Assembly (NCBI RefSeq): GCF_004684935.1
Contig: NZ_SRJD01000017.1
Span: forward strand, 1 to 64,000
Length of the DNA stretch: 64,000 nucleotides
Direction of reading: 5' to 3'
Source of the DNA: Sporolactobacillus shoreae
Lineage (GTDB): Bacteria; Bacillota; Bacilli; Bacillales; Sporolactobacillaceae
In this document: positions 7,521 to 16,841 of the stretch, piece after piece
How the letters are laid out: every line of letters begins with the position of its first letter
Position numbering within the stretch: position 1 is the stretch's first letter
Made by a program: the position numbers and the translations under genes
The notes under the pieces: model-generated
Databases searched by the model: none
Told to the model about the DNA's origin: nothing
The model's input: only the letters and a program-made list of their open reading frames with translations

Positions 7521-7922
7521 ATGCCGAAATTTTTATCAAACACATTGAAAGTGATCTTTGTAGGGGCCTGTCTGGTATTCATTTACTGGGGAATTGAAGC
7601 GTTCCTTGTGAACGGCAGCATCTATACAGTGTTTGGCTGGTGTTACCTGATGCTCGGCACAGTCGCTCCTTCGGTCGTCCTTCTTGGTCACAGCGAGTGG
7701 CGCAGAGAAGGCAAATATCTGTCCGAACGAACGCGATTAAGGCTTGAAACAATGGTGCTGATCGGTATCATTATCCTGCTCTCAGGGGTGATTGCCCCGA
7801 TCGGATTCATCGGGCAGCTCATATTCAGCCTCGTTGGATTCATGATGGCCGTTCCTTCCTCATTCGTTTATCTCTACCTGTCTCCGCCAAGATCTTCAAA
7901 AGTAGGCAATGCTAAAAAATGA
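7521..7922 (+). CDS. Small integral membrane protein of unknown function
   Basis: 133 aa with about four hydrophobic segments (roughly residues 9-30, 36-55, 75-95 and 97-120) and a short basic tail. No family recognised. It lies 70 bases behind lacB in the same direction, with no terminator between and one directly after, so it is probably transcribed with lacAB; a link to sugar uptake is only a guess from position. Confidence 0.6.
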   Translation: MPKFLSNTLKVIFVGACLVFIYWGIEAFLVNGSIYTVFGWCYLMLGTVAPSVVLLGHSEWRREGKYLSERTRLRLETMVLIGIIILLSGVIAPIGFIGQLIFSLVGFMMAVPSSFVYLYLSPPRSSKVGNAKK

Positions 7923-7937
7923 ATGAACGTTTTCAAG

Positions 7938-7967
7938 CAGTCCTTCGCAATATGAAGGATTGTTTTT
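7938..7967 (+). terminator. Terminator of the lacAB operon
   Basis: Nine-bp stem (CAGTCCTTC with GAAGGATTG, one G-U pair), 7-base loop, then five T. Confidence 0.75.
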
Positions 7968-8025
7968 ATGTCGTTCATTTGCAAGCCCACTCAATTCATG
8001 CAAAGGAAGTCAAAAGGCAGATGTT

Positions 8026-8502
8026 TTATTTTTCCAAGTTTTCCTTCAATAAAGCCTGAAATTGTTTTTGTCCTGGCCTGACCCTGGATAATTCTTTCAT
8101 GACATCTATCCACGCTTCCTGATGATTGCCCCCCAAAGAAGTAAAAATGTTCTTCATTTGTTCGTGTTGAACATGGCTTAACTCGCTTTCCAGCAGCTTT
8201 CCTTTTTCAGTCAGGTACAGTTGCTTATAGCGTTTATCATAGTCTGCCTGAACCATCGTAATCAGGCCTTTCTCATACAATTGTCGGAGGGGAGCGTTCA
8301 ACGCCTGTTTCGAGACTTCAATAATTGAGAGCAGGTCATTCACCGTAATACCCGGAATGCGAGCAATAAAAAACAAGATGCGGTGATGCACACGCTGAAT
8401 GCCATATTTTTCGATCATCTGATCGGGCTTCTCTGTAAAGGTTCGGTAACCGAAATAAAACAACATTAAAACTTCATTCAATTTTTGTTCTTCCTCATTC
8501 AA
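8026..8502 (-). CDS. MarR-family transcriptional regulator
   Basis: 158 aa when started at the TTG at 8502, which has GAAGGGAG ten bases upstream; an in-frame ATG at 8565 would add 21 residues over the promoter region and is less likely. The middle holds a MarR winged helix (TVNDLLSIIEVSKQALNAPL, then a wing with DYDKRYKQLYLTEKG). It is divergent from the 2-keto acid decarboxylase gene, and two identical-armed palindromes lie in the intergenic space, so it probably controls that gene and itself. The inducer is unknown. Confidence 0.82.
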   Translation of the reverse strand: MNEEEQKLNEVLMLFYFGYRTFTEKPDQMIEKYGIQRVHHRILFFIARIPGITVNDLLSIIEVSKQALNAPLRQLYEKGLITMVQADYDKRYKQLYLTEKGKLLESELSHVQHEQMKNIFTSLGGNHQEAWIDVMKELSRVRPGQKQFQALLKENLEK

Positions 8503-8571
8503 GACCGTTCGACTCCCTTCGTCATGGAACTGTAGTATATCACAAATTATAGATATCTTCCTCACTGTTTA

Positions 8572-8592
8572 TAGGTCAATTTTGTTGACCTA
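8572..8592. promoter_or_regulatory. Palindromic operator 1 (MarR-type)
   Basis: TAGGTCAA, five bases, TTGACCTA: perfect 8-bp arms. Its right arm supplies the -35 box (TTGACC, 8585-8590) of the decarboxylase promoter. Confidence 0.75.
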
Positions 8593-8613
8593 ATTATTTT
8601 TCCGCGCTATACT
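8585..8613 (+). promoter_or_regulatory. Promoter of the 2-keto acid decarboxylase gene
   Basis: TTGACC (8585-8590), 17-base spacer, TATACT (8608-8613). It is framed by two copies of the same palindrome, one over -35 and one at the expected start site. Confidence 0.75.
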
Positions 8614-8620
8614 TGCCATA

Positions 8621-8641
8621 TAGGTCAATATGGTTGACCTA
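8621..8641. promoter_or_regulatory. Palindromic operator 2 (MarR-type)
   Basis: TAGGTCAA, five bases, TTGACCTA, the same arms as operator 1 with a different spacer. Centres are 49 bases apart. It covers the expected transcription start, a classical repressor position. Confidence 0.75.
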
Positions 8642-8699
8642 ATTAACTGGGCCATGTGAATCTATTAAATTTATAAACAAAGTGAGGCGGCTTCAAACA

Positions 8700-10373
8700 A
8701 TGAGCGAATCTTACACAATTGGAAGATATCTGATTGACAGGCTTGCAGAACTTGGCATCCGTCATATTTTCGGCGTGCCTGGTGATTACAACCTTTCTTT
8801 TCTGGATCAGATTATCGAACATCCGGCACTTGAATGGGTAGGAAATTGCAACGAACTGAACGCTGCGTATGCGGCGGACGGTTATGCGCGCATTCATGGT
8901 ATTTCCGCGTTAGTAACAACCTTTGGTGTTGGAGAACTTAGCGCCATTAACGGAATTGCCGGCTCTCGTGCCGAACAGGTACCGGTTGTCAAGATCACGG
9001 GTTCCCCGACGACCAAGGTCGCAGAAGAAGGGCGCCTGGTGCATCACACGCTGGGTGACGGCGAATTTGATCACTTTTCTAAAATGTACAAGGAAGTCAC
9101 TGTCGCGCAGGCTTTGTTGACTCAAGATAACGCGACTGAAGAAATTGATCGCGTGTTGAGGGCCTGCTGGCAGGAGAAGGGGCCGGTCTACATTAATCTG
9201 CCGGTTGATGTTCATAGCCTGCCAGCTGCGCCGCCTTCCGAACCACTGCTTAGTGAAACATCTGCCGCTTCCGAAGAAGCTCTTGGCGAAATGCTTGAAG
9301 CGCTGGTTCCGGTCATCGAACATGCGAAGTCGCCGGTCATTCTGTCAGACTATCAGGTCAACCGGTTCCACGCAGAAAAAGAATTAGCACGGTTCGCTGA
9401 GCAGACCGGTTTTCCGGTTGCGACACTAAGCATGGGTAAAAGTGTTTTTAACGAAGAACATCCTCAATTTATCGGTGTCTACAGTGGAAAAACAAGCCCT
9501 GATTACCTGAGAAAGCGAATCGATGAAGCGGACTGCATCATCAGTGTTGGTGTTAAACTCACCGACTCGATCACAAGCGGATTTTCTCAGGATTTTAAGG
9601 AACATGCAGTCATTCATATCAATCCGGAAGATGTGCGCTACCAGAATCAATCTTTTTCAGATATATCGATGGCAGAAGCCCTGACCCATCTTGCTGGAAA
9701 ACTTTCCACGCGGCAACCGGAATCTCTGAATATCATCCCACTGGTAAGCCAGCAAAAAGAAAATCCATTTTACGTGGAATCCGACCATCCTCTGAACCAG
9801 AAACGGTTTTGGAAAATGATGCAGCTCTTTATTCAGAAGAATGATGTGGTCATTGCTGATCAGGGAACTTCATTCTTTGGCGCCCAGACGGTTCCATTGA
9901 AAAATAAAGTTACCTACGTTGGCCAACCGTTGTGGGGATCTATCGGATATACGCTGCCAGCTCTACTTGGCACACAGCTTGCCGACTTGTCGAGACGCAA
10001 CATCCTGCTGATCGGTGATGGAGCTTTCCAGCTCACGTTCCAGGAAATCTCGACAATGATGCGCGAAGATCTTCACCCAATCATTTTTGTCATCAATAAC
10101 GATGGCTACACGGTCGAGCGATCGATTCACGGTCCGAACCAGGCCTACAATGATATTAAAATGTGGAACTATGAGGCTATCCCCGCAGTACTTGGCGGAA
10201 ACAAGAACTTCAAAAGCTATAAAACGACAACGGAGGGGGAACTTGCGGATGCCCTCAAAGATATGATTGCTCATCCGGATGCACTAAGATTTATCGAAGT
10301 TGTCATGGAGAAAATGGATATGCCCGAATTACTGACCGTTCTCGGCAAAGTATTTGCTGCTCAGAACGACTAA
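8700..10373 (+). CDS. Thiamine-diphosphate 2-keto acid decarboxylase (indolepyruvate/branched-chain/pyruvate decarboxylase type)
   Basis: 557 aa; decarboxylates a 2-keto acid to an aldehyde and CO2 with ThDP and Mg2+. ATG at 8700 follows GTGAGGCGG. The N-terminal PYR domain has VPGDYNLSFLDQ, catalytic Glu52 in NCNELNAAYAADGYAR and the paired histidines of HHTLGDGEF; the C-terminal PP domain has the ThDP motif beginning IGDGAFQLTFQE and ending NNDGYTVER. The sequence resembles lactococcal KdcA and bacterial indolepyruvate decarboxylases; pyruvate itself cannot be excluded as substrate. Monocistronic, divergent from a MarR gene that likely regulates it. Such enzymes give fusel aldehydes/alcohols or acetaldehyde in related bacteria. 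Confidence 0.88.
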   Translation: MSESYTIGRYLIDRLAELGIRHIFGVPGDYNLSFLDQIIEHPALEWVGNCNELNAAYAADGYARIHGISALVTTFGVGELSAINGIAGSRAEQVPVVKITGSPTTKVAEEGRLVHHTLGDGEFDHFSKMYKEVTVAQALLTQDNATEEIDRVLRACWQEKGPVYINLPVDVHSLPAAPPSEPLLSETSAASEEALGEMLEALVPVIEHAKSPVILSDYQVNRFHAEKELARFAEQTGFPVATLSMGKSVFNEEHPQFIGVYSGKTSPDYLRKRIDEADCIISVGVKLTDSITSGFSQDFKEHAVIHINPEDVRYQNQSFSDISMAEALTHLAGKLSTRQPESLNIIPLVSQQKENPFYVESDHPLNQKRFWKMMQLFIQKNDVVIADQGTSFFGAQTVPLKNKVTYVGQPLWGSIGYTLPALLGTQLADLSRRNILLIGDGAFQLTFQEISTMMREDLHPIIFVINNDGYTVERSIHGPNQAYNDIKMWNYEAIPAVLGGNKNFKSYKTTTEGELADALKDMIAHPDALRFIEVVMEKMDMPELLTVLGKVFAAQND

Positions 10374-10398
10374 GCTGAACACAAAAATTAAAGATTGC

Positions 10399-10435
10399 AA
10401 GCACCTGACACCTTTGTAGGGTGGCAGGTGCTTTT
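10399..10435 (+). terminator. Terminator of the decarboxylase gene
   Basis: Stem AAGCACCTGACACC with GGTGGCAGGTGCTT (one mismatch) and a following T run. Confidence 0.8.
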
Positions 10436-10572
10436 ACTTGGGCATAAATCATTCTTGTTGACTCGAACACGCATCAATAATTAATAAAGCCGCTATCGAG
10501 ACAATCGTTTTGCAGTGGTTATCATGTAAAACTAGAAATCATGTTTGTCGCTAACCATGAAAATTTACGTTA

Positions 10573-11034
10573 TTAGTCTTTTACCAATCCCGTTCTGAGG
10601 TCAGTCACACCGGATTCGAGATAAGCCTTCAAACACGTCAGCATGAATACCCAGCCCTCTTTATCATCAACCAGGTGATTGATCAGCTGATCGCCATTTT
10701 CATCGAAGCCCTCTTCATTAATTTCAATGATTGTTTTCGAGTGCTCCAGCTCTTTCAGAGTGATCGTCACGATAAAATTTTCAATCGCCGGACCCCATTT
10801 GAAAACAATCTTTCTGTTTTTCTCTATTTCGATCACATGAAGATCCAGCTGCGCTTTGTATTCATCAAACTTCAGGGTGATCGTCTTTCCTTGTTCCCAT
10901 CGTGCTGAACTGGAAGAAAACCAGAAGTTTCCTATTTTTAAAGGATCTACGAAAGCTTCAAAAATTTCGCTCGCAGGTTTCAATATTTTCATTTTTGTCA
11001 GATTGTTCATGTGCCGGATCGTCCCTTTATCCAT
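10573..11034 (-). CDS. SRPBCC/AHSA1-domain protein
   Basis: 153 aa from the ATG at 11034, which has TGGAG nine bases upstream; an in-frame ATG at 11079 is less well placed. Matches the activator-of-Hsp90 homologue 1 (AHSA1) branch of the START/Bet v1 fold: an N-terminal segment like KPASEIFEAFVDPLKIGNFW, the beta strands around IVFKWGPAIENFIVTITL and a terminal helix with DDKEGWVFMLTCLKAYLE. These proteins bind small hydrophobic ligands; no specific function can be given. Single gene, convergent with the decarboxylase gene. Confidence 0.78.
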   Translation of the reverse strand: MDKGTIRHMNNLTKMKILKPASEIFEAFVDPLKIGNFWFSSSSARWEQGKTITLKFDEYKAQLDLHVIEIEKNRKIVFKWGPAIENFIVTITLKELEHSKTIIEINEEGFDENGDQLINHLVDDKEGWVFMLTCLKAYLESGVTDLRTGLVKD

Positions 11035-11358
11035 TATTCGATACTCCATTATTATAAACCCGTTAATGGAACAATTCATTTTAAACAGTTATGGCAGCTG
11101 CCTCAAGTTAAATGCTCCAAATGTCTCCTGAAATAACTACGTGGACATTGAATATAGATGTAAGGAGGACAATGCTCCATTTATATTTGACTATTTTGTG
11201 ACACCACTGTGACAAATATTGCTTTTTTGTGCTACATACTTTAATTAGACGTTCTGATTTGGTATTTTTAAGAAAGCGGCTAAACATGAGTAAGCTCGTG
11301 CCGGGCTGTTCGATAAAGCTTCATTACTTATACGAGAGAGAAAGGAGGGAGTCGTTTT
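11035..11358. other. Intergenic region upstream of hemA
   Basis: No gene seen. It must hold the promoters of the haem operon and of the AHSA1 gene, but I could not fix a convincing -35/-10 pair. The only repeat noticed is TGTGACA at 11197-11203 and again at 11208-11214, a direct repeat with 11-base period. Confidence 0.4.
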
Positions 11359-12708
11359 ATGCACATCCTGACTATTGGAGTCAATTATAAAAATACACCA
11401 GTGCAAATAAGAGAAAAACTGGCTTTTGAACCTTCAGCTCTGGAACAAGCACTTACTGATTTAAGAAATACGAAAAGCATTTTTGAGGATGTAATCCTGT
11501 CAACGTGCAACCGGACAGAAATCTACGTTGTATGCGATCAGCTGCACACGGGTCGTTATTATAGTAAGAAGTTCTTTGCCGACTGGTTTCGCAGTACACC
11601 GGAGACCCTTGAGTCTTTTCTTATCATTAAAGAAGATCAGGAAGCGATTCGTCATCTATTTCGTGTTACCTGCGGACTCGATTCAATGATCCTTGGTGAG
11701 ACGCAGATTCTCGGGCAAGTACGGACAAGCTTTCTGACTGCCCAGCAAGTCGGGACAACCGGAACATTCTTCAATGAACTGTTCAAAGAAGCCCTCACCG
11801 TTGCGAAGCGTGCGCAGGATGAAACACAGATCAATGATCATCCGGTATCAGTCAGTTATGCAGCGGTTAAACTGCTTCAGGACACGATCGGTGTACTTAA
11901 AGACCAATCGGTTCTTGTGATCGGGGCTGGCGATATGAGCAGGCTCGCGCTGAAGCATTTGACCAGCAGCGGTGTCCGCAATCTGACGGTGATGAACCGA
12001 ACGAAAAACAAAGCCGAACTGCTGGCGCAGCAATTTCGCGGAAAGGTGGCCCCGCTTAGCGATTTGAATACTTGGATTGACAGAAGCGATATTATCTTTG
12101 CATCAACCTCAGCTCCTGACTTTCTGATTACGAAGAAAAGACTTGCACCGCTTCTTGCGGCACGCGGAATCCGTCCGCTGATTTTGATCGATATCGGCGT
12201 TCCGCGAAATATTGATCCGGAAATTGCTGTGATGGATCGGGTTCATCTGTTTGATATTGACGACTTGGAACGAATTGTCGATGAAAATCTGGAAGCGCGC
12301 CGCAAAGCAGCACTTCGGATTGAACCACTGATTGATTCGCAGATCGCGAGATACTCAGAATGGCTGGACACACTTGGTGTCGTCCCAGTGATTTCGTCGA
12401 TGCGAAGAAAAGCATTATCGATTCATTCGGAAATGATGAAACGAATTGAAAATAAACTGCCTGAAATGACCGAACAGGAGCGCAAGGTGATCAGCAAGCA
12501 GGCTAAGAGCATGATCAATCAGCTGCTGCGCGATCCGATCAACAAAATTAAAGAATTGGCCGGAAGTGAGCATGGCAAACACGCAATTGATCATTTCGCT
12601 GAAATTTTTAATATCGCAGACGAAGCGAAACTTTCAGGCGATCCTATAAAGGGGGAGAAGGCGAAAGTACTTCCAGATGGACAGTTTGAGGAGGACACTC
12701 GTCAATAG
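11359..12708 (+). CDS. hemA: Glutamyl-tRNA reductase
   Basis: First step of C5 haem synthesis: reduces Glu-tRNA(Glu) to glutamate-1-semialdehyde with NADPH. 449 aa, full length. The nucleophile is Cys50 in STCNRTE; GLDSMILGETQILGQVR is the family signature; the NADPH domain begins VLVIGAGDMSRLA; the C-terminal dimerisation helices follow. Start ATG behind AAAGGAGGG. It opens the operon hemA-hemC-hemD-hemB-hemL; the membrane protein gene hemX, which sits between hemA and hemC in Bacillus, is missing. Confidence 0.97.
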   Translation: MHILTIGVNYKNTPVQIREKLAFEPSALEQALTDLRNTKSIFEDVILSTCNRTEIYVVCDQLHTGRYYSKKFFADWFRSTPETLESFLIIKEDQEAIRHLFRVTCGLDSMILGETQILGQVRTSFLTAQQVGTTGTFFNELFKEALTVAKRAQDETQINDHPVSVSYAAVKLLQDTIGVLKDQSVLVIGAGDMSRLALKHLTSSGVRNLTVMNRTKNKAELLAQQFRGKVAPLSDLNTWIDRSDIIFASTSAPDFLITKKRLAPLLAARGIRPLILIDIGVPRNIDPEIAVMDRVHLFDIDDLERIVDENLEARRKAALRIEPLIDSQIARYSEWLDTLGVVPVISSMRRKALSIHSEMMKRIENKLPEMTEQERKVISKQAKSMINQLLRDPINKIKELAGSEHGKHAIDHFAEIFNIADEAKLSGDPIKGEKAKVLPDGQFEEDTRQ

Positions 12709-12767
12709 TCGACTTGCCTCATGATCACTTTCAGAGATACCTGTCAAGAGAGAAACGGGGATATAGA

Positions 12768-13703
12768 ATGAGAACAATTCGTGTTGGATCAAGAAAGAGC
12801 ACGCTGGCTCTGACTCAGAGTGGCCTAGTCATCGAAAGTCTGTCGAACAAATCGGATCGCTTTTCTTTTGCTGTCCAGCATATCGTAACGAAGGGCGACC
12901 GGATCCTGGATGTGACGTTGTCAAAGGTCGGCGGAAAAGGATTGTTCGTGAAAGAAATTGAGCGTGCGCTGCTGGATGGCGAGATTGACTTTGCGGTTCA
13001 CAGTATGAAGGACATGCCTGCTGAACTGCCTGAGGGTCTGGAGATTGCATCAATCCCTTTGCGTGAAGATCCGCATGATGTCCTGCTGTCACAAGGACAC
13101 AAAAGGCTGGAGGAGCTTACACCGGGTGCCGTTGTCGGGACAAGCAGTCTTCGCCGTGCTGCTCAGATTCTGAATGTCCGTCCAGATCTTAACATCCGCT
13201 CGCTGCGTGGGAATGTAGATACGCGGATTGGCCGCTTGAAATCGGGTGACTTTGATGCCATCGTGCTGGCAGCGGCCGGAATGAAACGGCTGGGTGTCAG
13301 CGAAAAAGGTGAAAACTTGCCCTTCAATCGTGTGCTACCCGCAGTCGGACAAGGTGCGCTGGCAATTGAGTGCCGGTCTTCGGATGATGAGTTAAAAGCG
13401 CTTCTGAACACAATCAATCATGATGAAACAGCGGTCACTGTGCGCGCGGAGCGTTCTTTTCTGAAACGCTTGAATGGTGGCTGTCAGGTACCAATCGCCG
13501 CTTTCTGCGAGCGCGGGAACGATGGCATACTGACACTGAGCGGCCTCGTCGCTTCAGTGGACGGGACGAAGATACTGAAAACCGTTCGCTCAGGTAACCA
13601 GCCTGATGCGCTCGGGACTCTGGCCGCAGAAGATTTACTAGCTCAAGGTGCAGGCGAAATTCTGTCTGACCTTGGAATAGAAAGTGATCCCGATGCCAGG
13701 TGA
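12768..13703 (+). CDS. hemC: Porphobilinogen deaminase (hydroxymethylbilane synthase)
   Basis: Joins four porphobilinogen units into hydroxymethylbilane. 311 aa from ATG 12768 (RBS-like ACGGGGA), giving the family N-terminus TIRVGSRKSTLALTQS. The dipyrromethane cofactor is bound by the cysteine in LNGGCQVPIA; HSMKDMP and the arginine-rich SLRGNVDTRIGRL are substrate-binding segments. Its end overlaps the hemD start by about 20 bases, indicating translational coupling. Confidence 0.97.
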   Translation: MRTIRVGSRKSTLALTQSGLVIESLSNKSDRFSFAVQHIVTKGDRILDVTLSKVGGKGLFVKEIERALLDGEIDFAVHSMKDMPAELPEGLEIASIPLREDPHDVLLSQGHKRLEELTPGAVVGTSSLRRAAQILNVRPDLNIRSLRGNVDTRIGRLKSGDFDAIVLAAAGMKRLGVSEKGENLPFNRVLPAVGQGALAIECRSSDDELKALLNTINHDETAVTVRAERSFLKRLNGGCQVPIAAFCERGNDGILTLSGLVASVDGTKILKTVRSGNQPDALGTLAAEDLLAQGAGEILSDLGIESDPDAR

Positions 13704-14511
13704 ACTCCTGCCGGCACCCCTGAAAGGAAAACGGGTGCTGGTTACGCGAGCGCCGCATCAGTCTGCAGCCATGTCTGCCAGAATCCGCAAGTATGGAGGT
13801 GAGGCAGTTCATGTGCCGCTGATTGATTACTGTCAGGCTCCGCTTTCCCCTGAAGAGCGAAGAAACTGGCTTGAGGCTGTTCAACAGGCAGACTGGGTCA
13901 TCTTGACAAGCCAGAACAGCCTGGATTTTTTTATGCAAGTTTTGGATCGCCGTGAGCGGTTACATGCCTCAAAAATCGCCGTAGTCGGCAAAAAGACCGG
14001 TGAGTATCTCAAAAGTTATGGATTACGTGCCGATTTTATCCCTGAAACGTTTAGTGCTCAGGGTTTGCTGGACGCCTTTTCCAGTAAACAACTCCATGCC
14101 GAGCGTATTGTCGCTCCACTGGGTTCTTTATCAGACGGATTATGGCTTGAGAAGCTCAAAGACCTGGGGATCAAGGTCACAAGCTGTGTTCTCTATCAGA
14201 CTGTGCCGAACACCTTGAGTAAGGTTCCTCTCGAAGAAATTGTTGCATCAAGCGAGTTGTCAGCAATTACTTTTGCGAGCCCATCAGCTGTACGCTTTTT
14301 TACAGAACTTTTGCCTGAGAGCGTATGGCGCGGAGCAATGAAAAGGTGTGCGATTGCAGTAATTGGACCGACCACTGCGCAGGTACTAAAAGCACTTGGA
14401 TATCCGCCGGACGTTATTCCGGCACGATTTACAGCCTCCGAAATGATTGACGCGCTGGCAAACTACTACTCTAACAACGAAGGAAGTCATCGTAATGAAC
14501 AGCAATCTTAA
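13684..14511 (+). CDS. hemD: Uroporphyrinogen-III synthase
   Basis: Closes and inverts ring D of hydroxymethylbilane to give uroporphyrinogen III. About 275 aa with the two-domain HemD fold; the sequence is poorly conserved across species, but [20 protein letters not shown] at the N-terminus, [13 protein letters not shown] and [16 protein letters not shown] are typical. Start is either GTG 13684 or ATG 13693, both inside the end of hemC. The 3' end overlaps hemB by 17 bases. Confidence 0.92.
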   Translation: MIPMPGELLPAPLKGKRVLVTRAPHQSAAMSARIRKYGGEAVHVPLIDYCQAPLSPEERRNWLEAVQQADWVILTSQNSLDFFMQVLDRRERLHASKIAVVGKKTGEYLKSYGLRADFIPETFSAQGLLDAFSSKQLHAERIVAPLGSLSDGLWLEKLKDLGIKVTSCVLYQTVPNTLSKVPLEEIVASSELSAITFASPSAVRFFTELLPESVWRGAMKRCAIAVIGPTTAQVLKALGYPPDVIPARFTASEMIDALANYYSNNEGSHRNEQQS

Positions 14512-15484
14512 ATTTGACCGTCACCGCCGGCTAAGACGCACCCCTGCCATCAGAAAAATGGTGCGGGAAACTTTTATTCAGCCATCGGACTTCATCTATC
14601 CTATTTTTGTGACAGAAGAGGGCAGCAACATCAAGTCGGAAATCAAATCAATGCCGAACGTGTATCGGTATTCGCTTGACCGTCTTGATGAGGAATTGAA
14701 AGAAGTGACCTCGCTCGGTATCCCATCAATTATGTTTTTTGGTGTTCCGAAAGAAAAGGATGCCGTTGGTTCAGGTGCCTATGATGATCAGGGTATCGTC
14801 CAGCGGGCAATTCGCCAGACCAAGAAAGATTATCCGGACCTGGTTGTTATTGCCGATACCTGTATGTGCGAATACACGGATCACGGTCACTGCGGCATCA
14901 TTCACGATGGTGATGTCGACAATGATGAAAGCTTGACCTATCTTGCGAAAACGGCCGTGTCACAGGCGAAAGCCGGTGCCGACATCATCGCTCCTTCCAA
15001 TATGATGGACGGATTTGTTGCTGCGATCCGCGAGGCCCTTGATGAATCGGGCTTCTCGCAGATTCCGATCATGTCCTACGCGGTAAAATATGCATCGGCT
15101 TACTTTGGCCCATTCCGCGACGCCGCCGAGAGCGCGCCGAAGTTCGGTAACCGGAAAACGTATCAGATGGATCCAGCCAACCGTCTGGAGGCACTCAGAG
15201 AAGCCGAATCCGATGTCCAGGAAGGTGCTGATATGATTATTGTCAAACCGGCGCTTCCTTATCTTGATGTGCTCCGTGACGTGCGCAATGAGGTGAAACT
15301 TCCACTTGTCGCTTATAATGTGAGCGGAGAGTATGCGATGGTTAAAGCCGCCGCCCTGAACGGCTGGATCGATGAGAAGGCGGTTGTTTTGGAGTCACTG
15401 ACCGCAATGAAACGTGCCGGTGCCGATATGATTATTACGTATCATGCCAAAGATGCCTGTCGCTGGCTCCTGGAAGAAGGATGA
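14495..15484 (+). CDS. hemB: Porphobilinogen synthase (delta-aminolevulinate dehydratase)
   Basis: Condenses two 5-aminolevulinate molecules to porphobilinogen. 329 aa from ATG 14495, preceded by AAGGAAG. Zinc-type active site: three cysteines in [16 protein letters not shown]. The Schiff-base lysines lie in [18 protein letters not shown] and [11 protein letters not shown]. Overlaps hemD upstream and stops immediately before hemL. Confidence 0.97.
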   Translation: MNSNLKFDRHRRLRRTPAIRKMVRETFIQPSDFIYPIFVTEEGSNIKSEIKSMPNVYRYSLDRLDEELKEVTSLGIPSIMFFGVPKEKDAVGSGAYDDQGIVQRAIRQTKKDYPDLVVIADTCMCEYTDHGHCGIIHDGDVDNDESLTYLAKTAVSQAKAGADIIAPSNMMDGFVAAIREALDESGFSQIPIMSYAVKYASAYFGPFRDAAESAPKFGNRKTYQMDPANRLEALREAESDVQEGADMIIVKPALPYLDVLRDVRNEVKLPLVAYNVSGEYAMVKAAALNGWIDEKAVVLESLTAMKRAGADMIITYHAKDACRWLLEEG

Positions 15485-16777
15485 ATGATGGACTTCAGCA
15501 AATCCGCCGCCGCATATAAGGAAGCAAGGCTCTCGATGCCGGGTGGTGTCAATAGTCCGGTCCGCTCTTTCCCGGCCGTCGACCTGAATCCGATTTATAT
15601 GGATCATGGCAAAGGTTCGAAGGTCTACGATCTGGATGGAAATGAATATATCGATTACGTGCTGGAGTGGGGGCCTCTGATTCTGGGCCATGCCGATGAG
15701 AGGGTTCTGGAATTTGTTAAGCAGACGGCTGACAAAGGGTTCGGTTTTGGCGCCCCTCATGTGCTCGAGACACAACTGGCAGAATTGGTGAAGAATCGCG
15801 TGCCATCGATTGAAATGATCCGGATGGTTAATTCCGGAACAGAAGCCACGATGAGCGCGATACGACTTGCTCGTGGTTACACAGGCCGTGACGTGATTCT
15901 AAAATTTGAGGGCTGCTACCATGGAAGTTCCGATTCGTTGCTGATCAAAGCTGGTTCCGGGGTGGCAACGCTTGGTTTGCCGGATAGCCCGGGAGTACCG
16001 GCCCAACTGGCAAAGGATACTCTCACAGTTCCCTATAATGACCCGGAGAGTGTTGCTGAAGTTTTCAAACGGTTTGGACAGGACATCGCTTGTGTCATCG
16101 TTGAGCCTGTGGGAGGCAACATGGGTGTGGTTCCTCCGATGCCGGGTTTTCTGGAGTCTCTCAGAAAGATCACGAAAGAATACGGGTCACTTCTTATTTT
16201 TGATGAAGTAATGACCGGATTCCGTGTGGATTACCATTGCGCGCAAGGCTATTTAGGCGTCATCCCCGACCTGACGACGCTTGGAAAAGTGATTGGCGGC
16301 GGCCTGCCGGTCGGCGCATACGGTGGAAAAAGTGAAATCATGAAGATGGTAGCGCCGGAGGGACCTGTCTATCAAGCTGGCACACTGTCAGGAAATCCCT
16401 TGGCCATGGCTGCCGGTTATATGACGCTGTCACAACTGAAACCGGAAGACTATACCGTTTTCCACGAGCAGGCGAAGATCCTCACTGAGGGATTCAAGGC
16501 AGCGGCCTCAAAGTATGGTATTGCTTTATCGATTAACCAGGTAGGTGCTATGATGTCCTTCTTCTTCACGGATCAGAAGGTGACGGATTACAAATCGGCC
16601 AAATCATCGGATCTGGACCGCTTCAAAACATATTTTGCAGCGATGATCGAGCAGGGCATCTCGCTACCGCCTTCGCAATTTGAATCAGTTTTCCTTTCAA
16701 CAAGACATTCAATGAATGACGTCGAGAAAACAATTGATGCCGCCGAACATGCATTTCGCAAAATTGCCGAGTCCTGA
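15485..16777 (+). CDS. hemL: Glutamate-1-semialdehyde 2,1-aminomutase
   Basis: PLP enzyme that makes 5-aminolevulinate. 430 aa, usual length. The PLP lysine is in [28 protein letters not shown] and [12 protein letters not shown] bind the cofactor. Start is one of two consecutive ATG codons right after the hemB stop. Last gene of the hem operon; the region behind it, where a terminator would be expected, is occupied by an IS1182-type element. Confidence 0.96.
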   Translation: MMDFSKSAAAYKEARLSMPGGVNSPVRSFPAVDLNPIYMDHGKGSKVYDLDGNEYIDYVLEWGPLILGHADERVLEFVKQTADKGFGFGAPHVLETQLAELVKNRVPSIEMIRMVNSGTEATMSAIRLARGYTGRDVILKFEGCYHGSSDSLLIKAGSGVATLGLPDSPGVPAQLAKDTLTVPYNDPESVAEVFKRFGQDIACVIVEPVGGNMGVVPPMPGFLESLRKITKEYGSLLIFDEVMTGFRVDYHCAQGYLGVIPDLTTLGKVIGGGLPVGAYGGKSEIMKMVAPEGPVYQAGTLSGNPLAMAAGYMTLSQLKPEDYTVFHEQAKILTEGFKAAASKYGIALSINQVGAMMSFFFTDQKVTDYKSAKSSDLDRFKTYFAAMIEQGISLPPSQFESVFLSTRHSMNDVEKTIDAAEHAFRKIAES

Positions 16778-16841
16778 AGGGATCCTCATGTCAGGCAAAT
16801 TCAATGACTATCGATTAAAAGAGGCTGTCTCAAAAGCCCTG

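Noticed and set aside
11197-11214. Possible Rex or Fnr box upstream of hemA (TGTGACA repeated)
   Set aside because: The arrangement is a direct, not inverted, repeat and does not fit TTGTGA-N-TCACAA.
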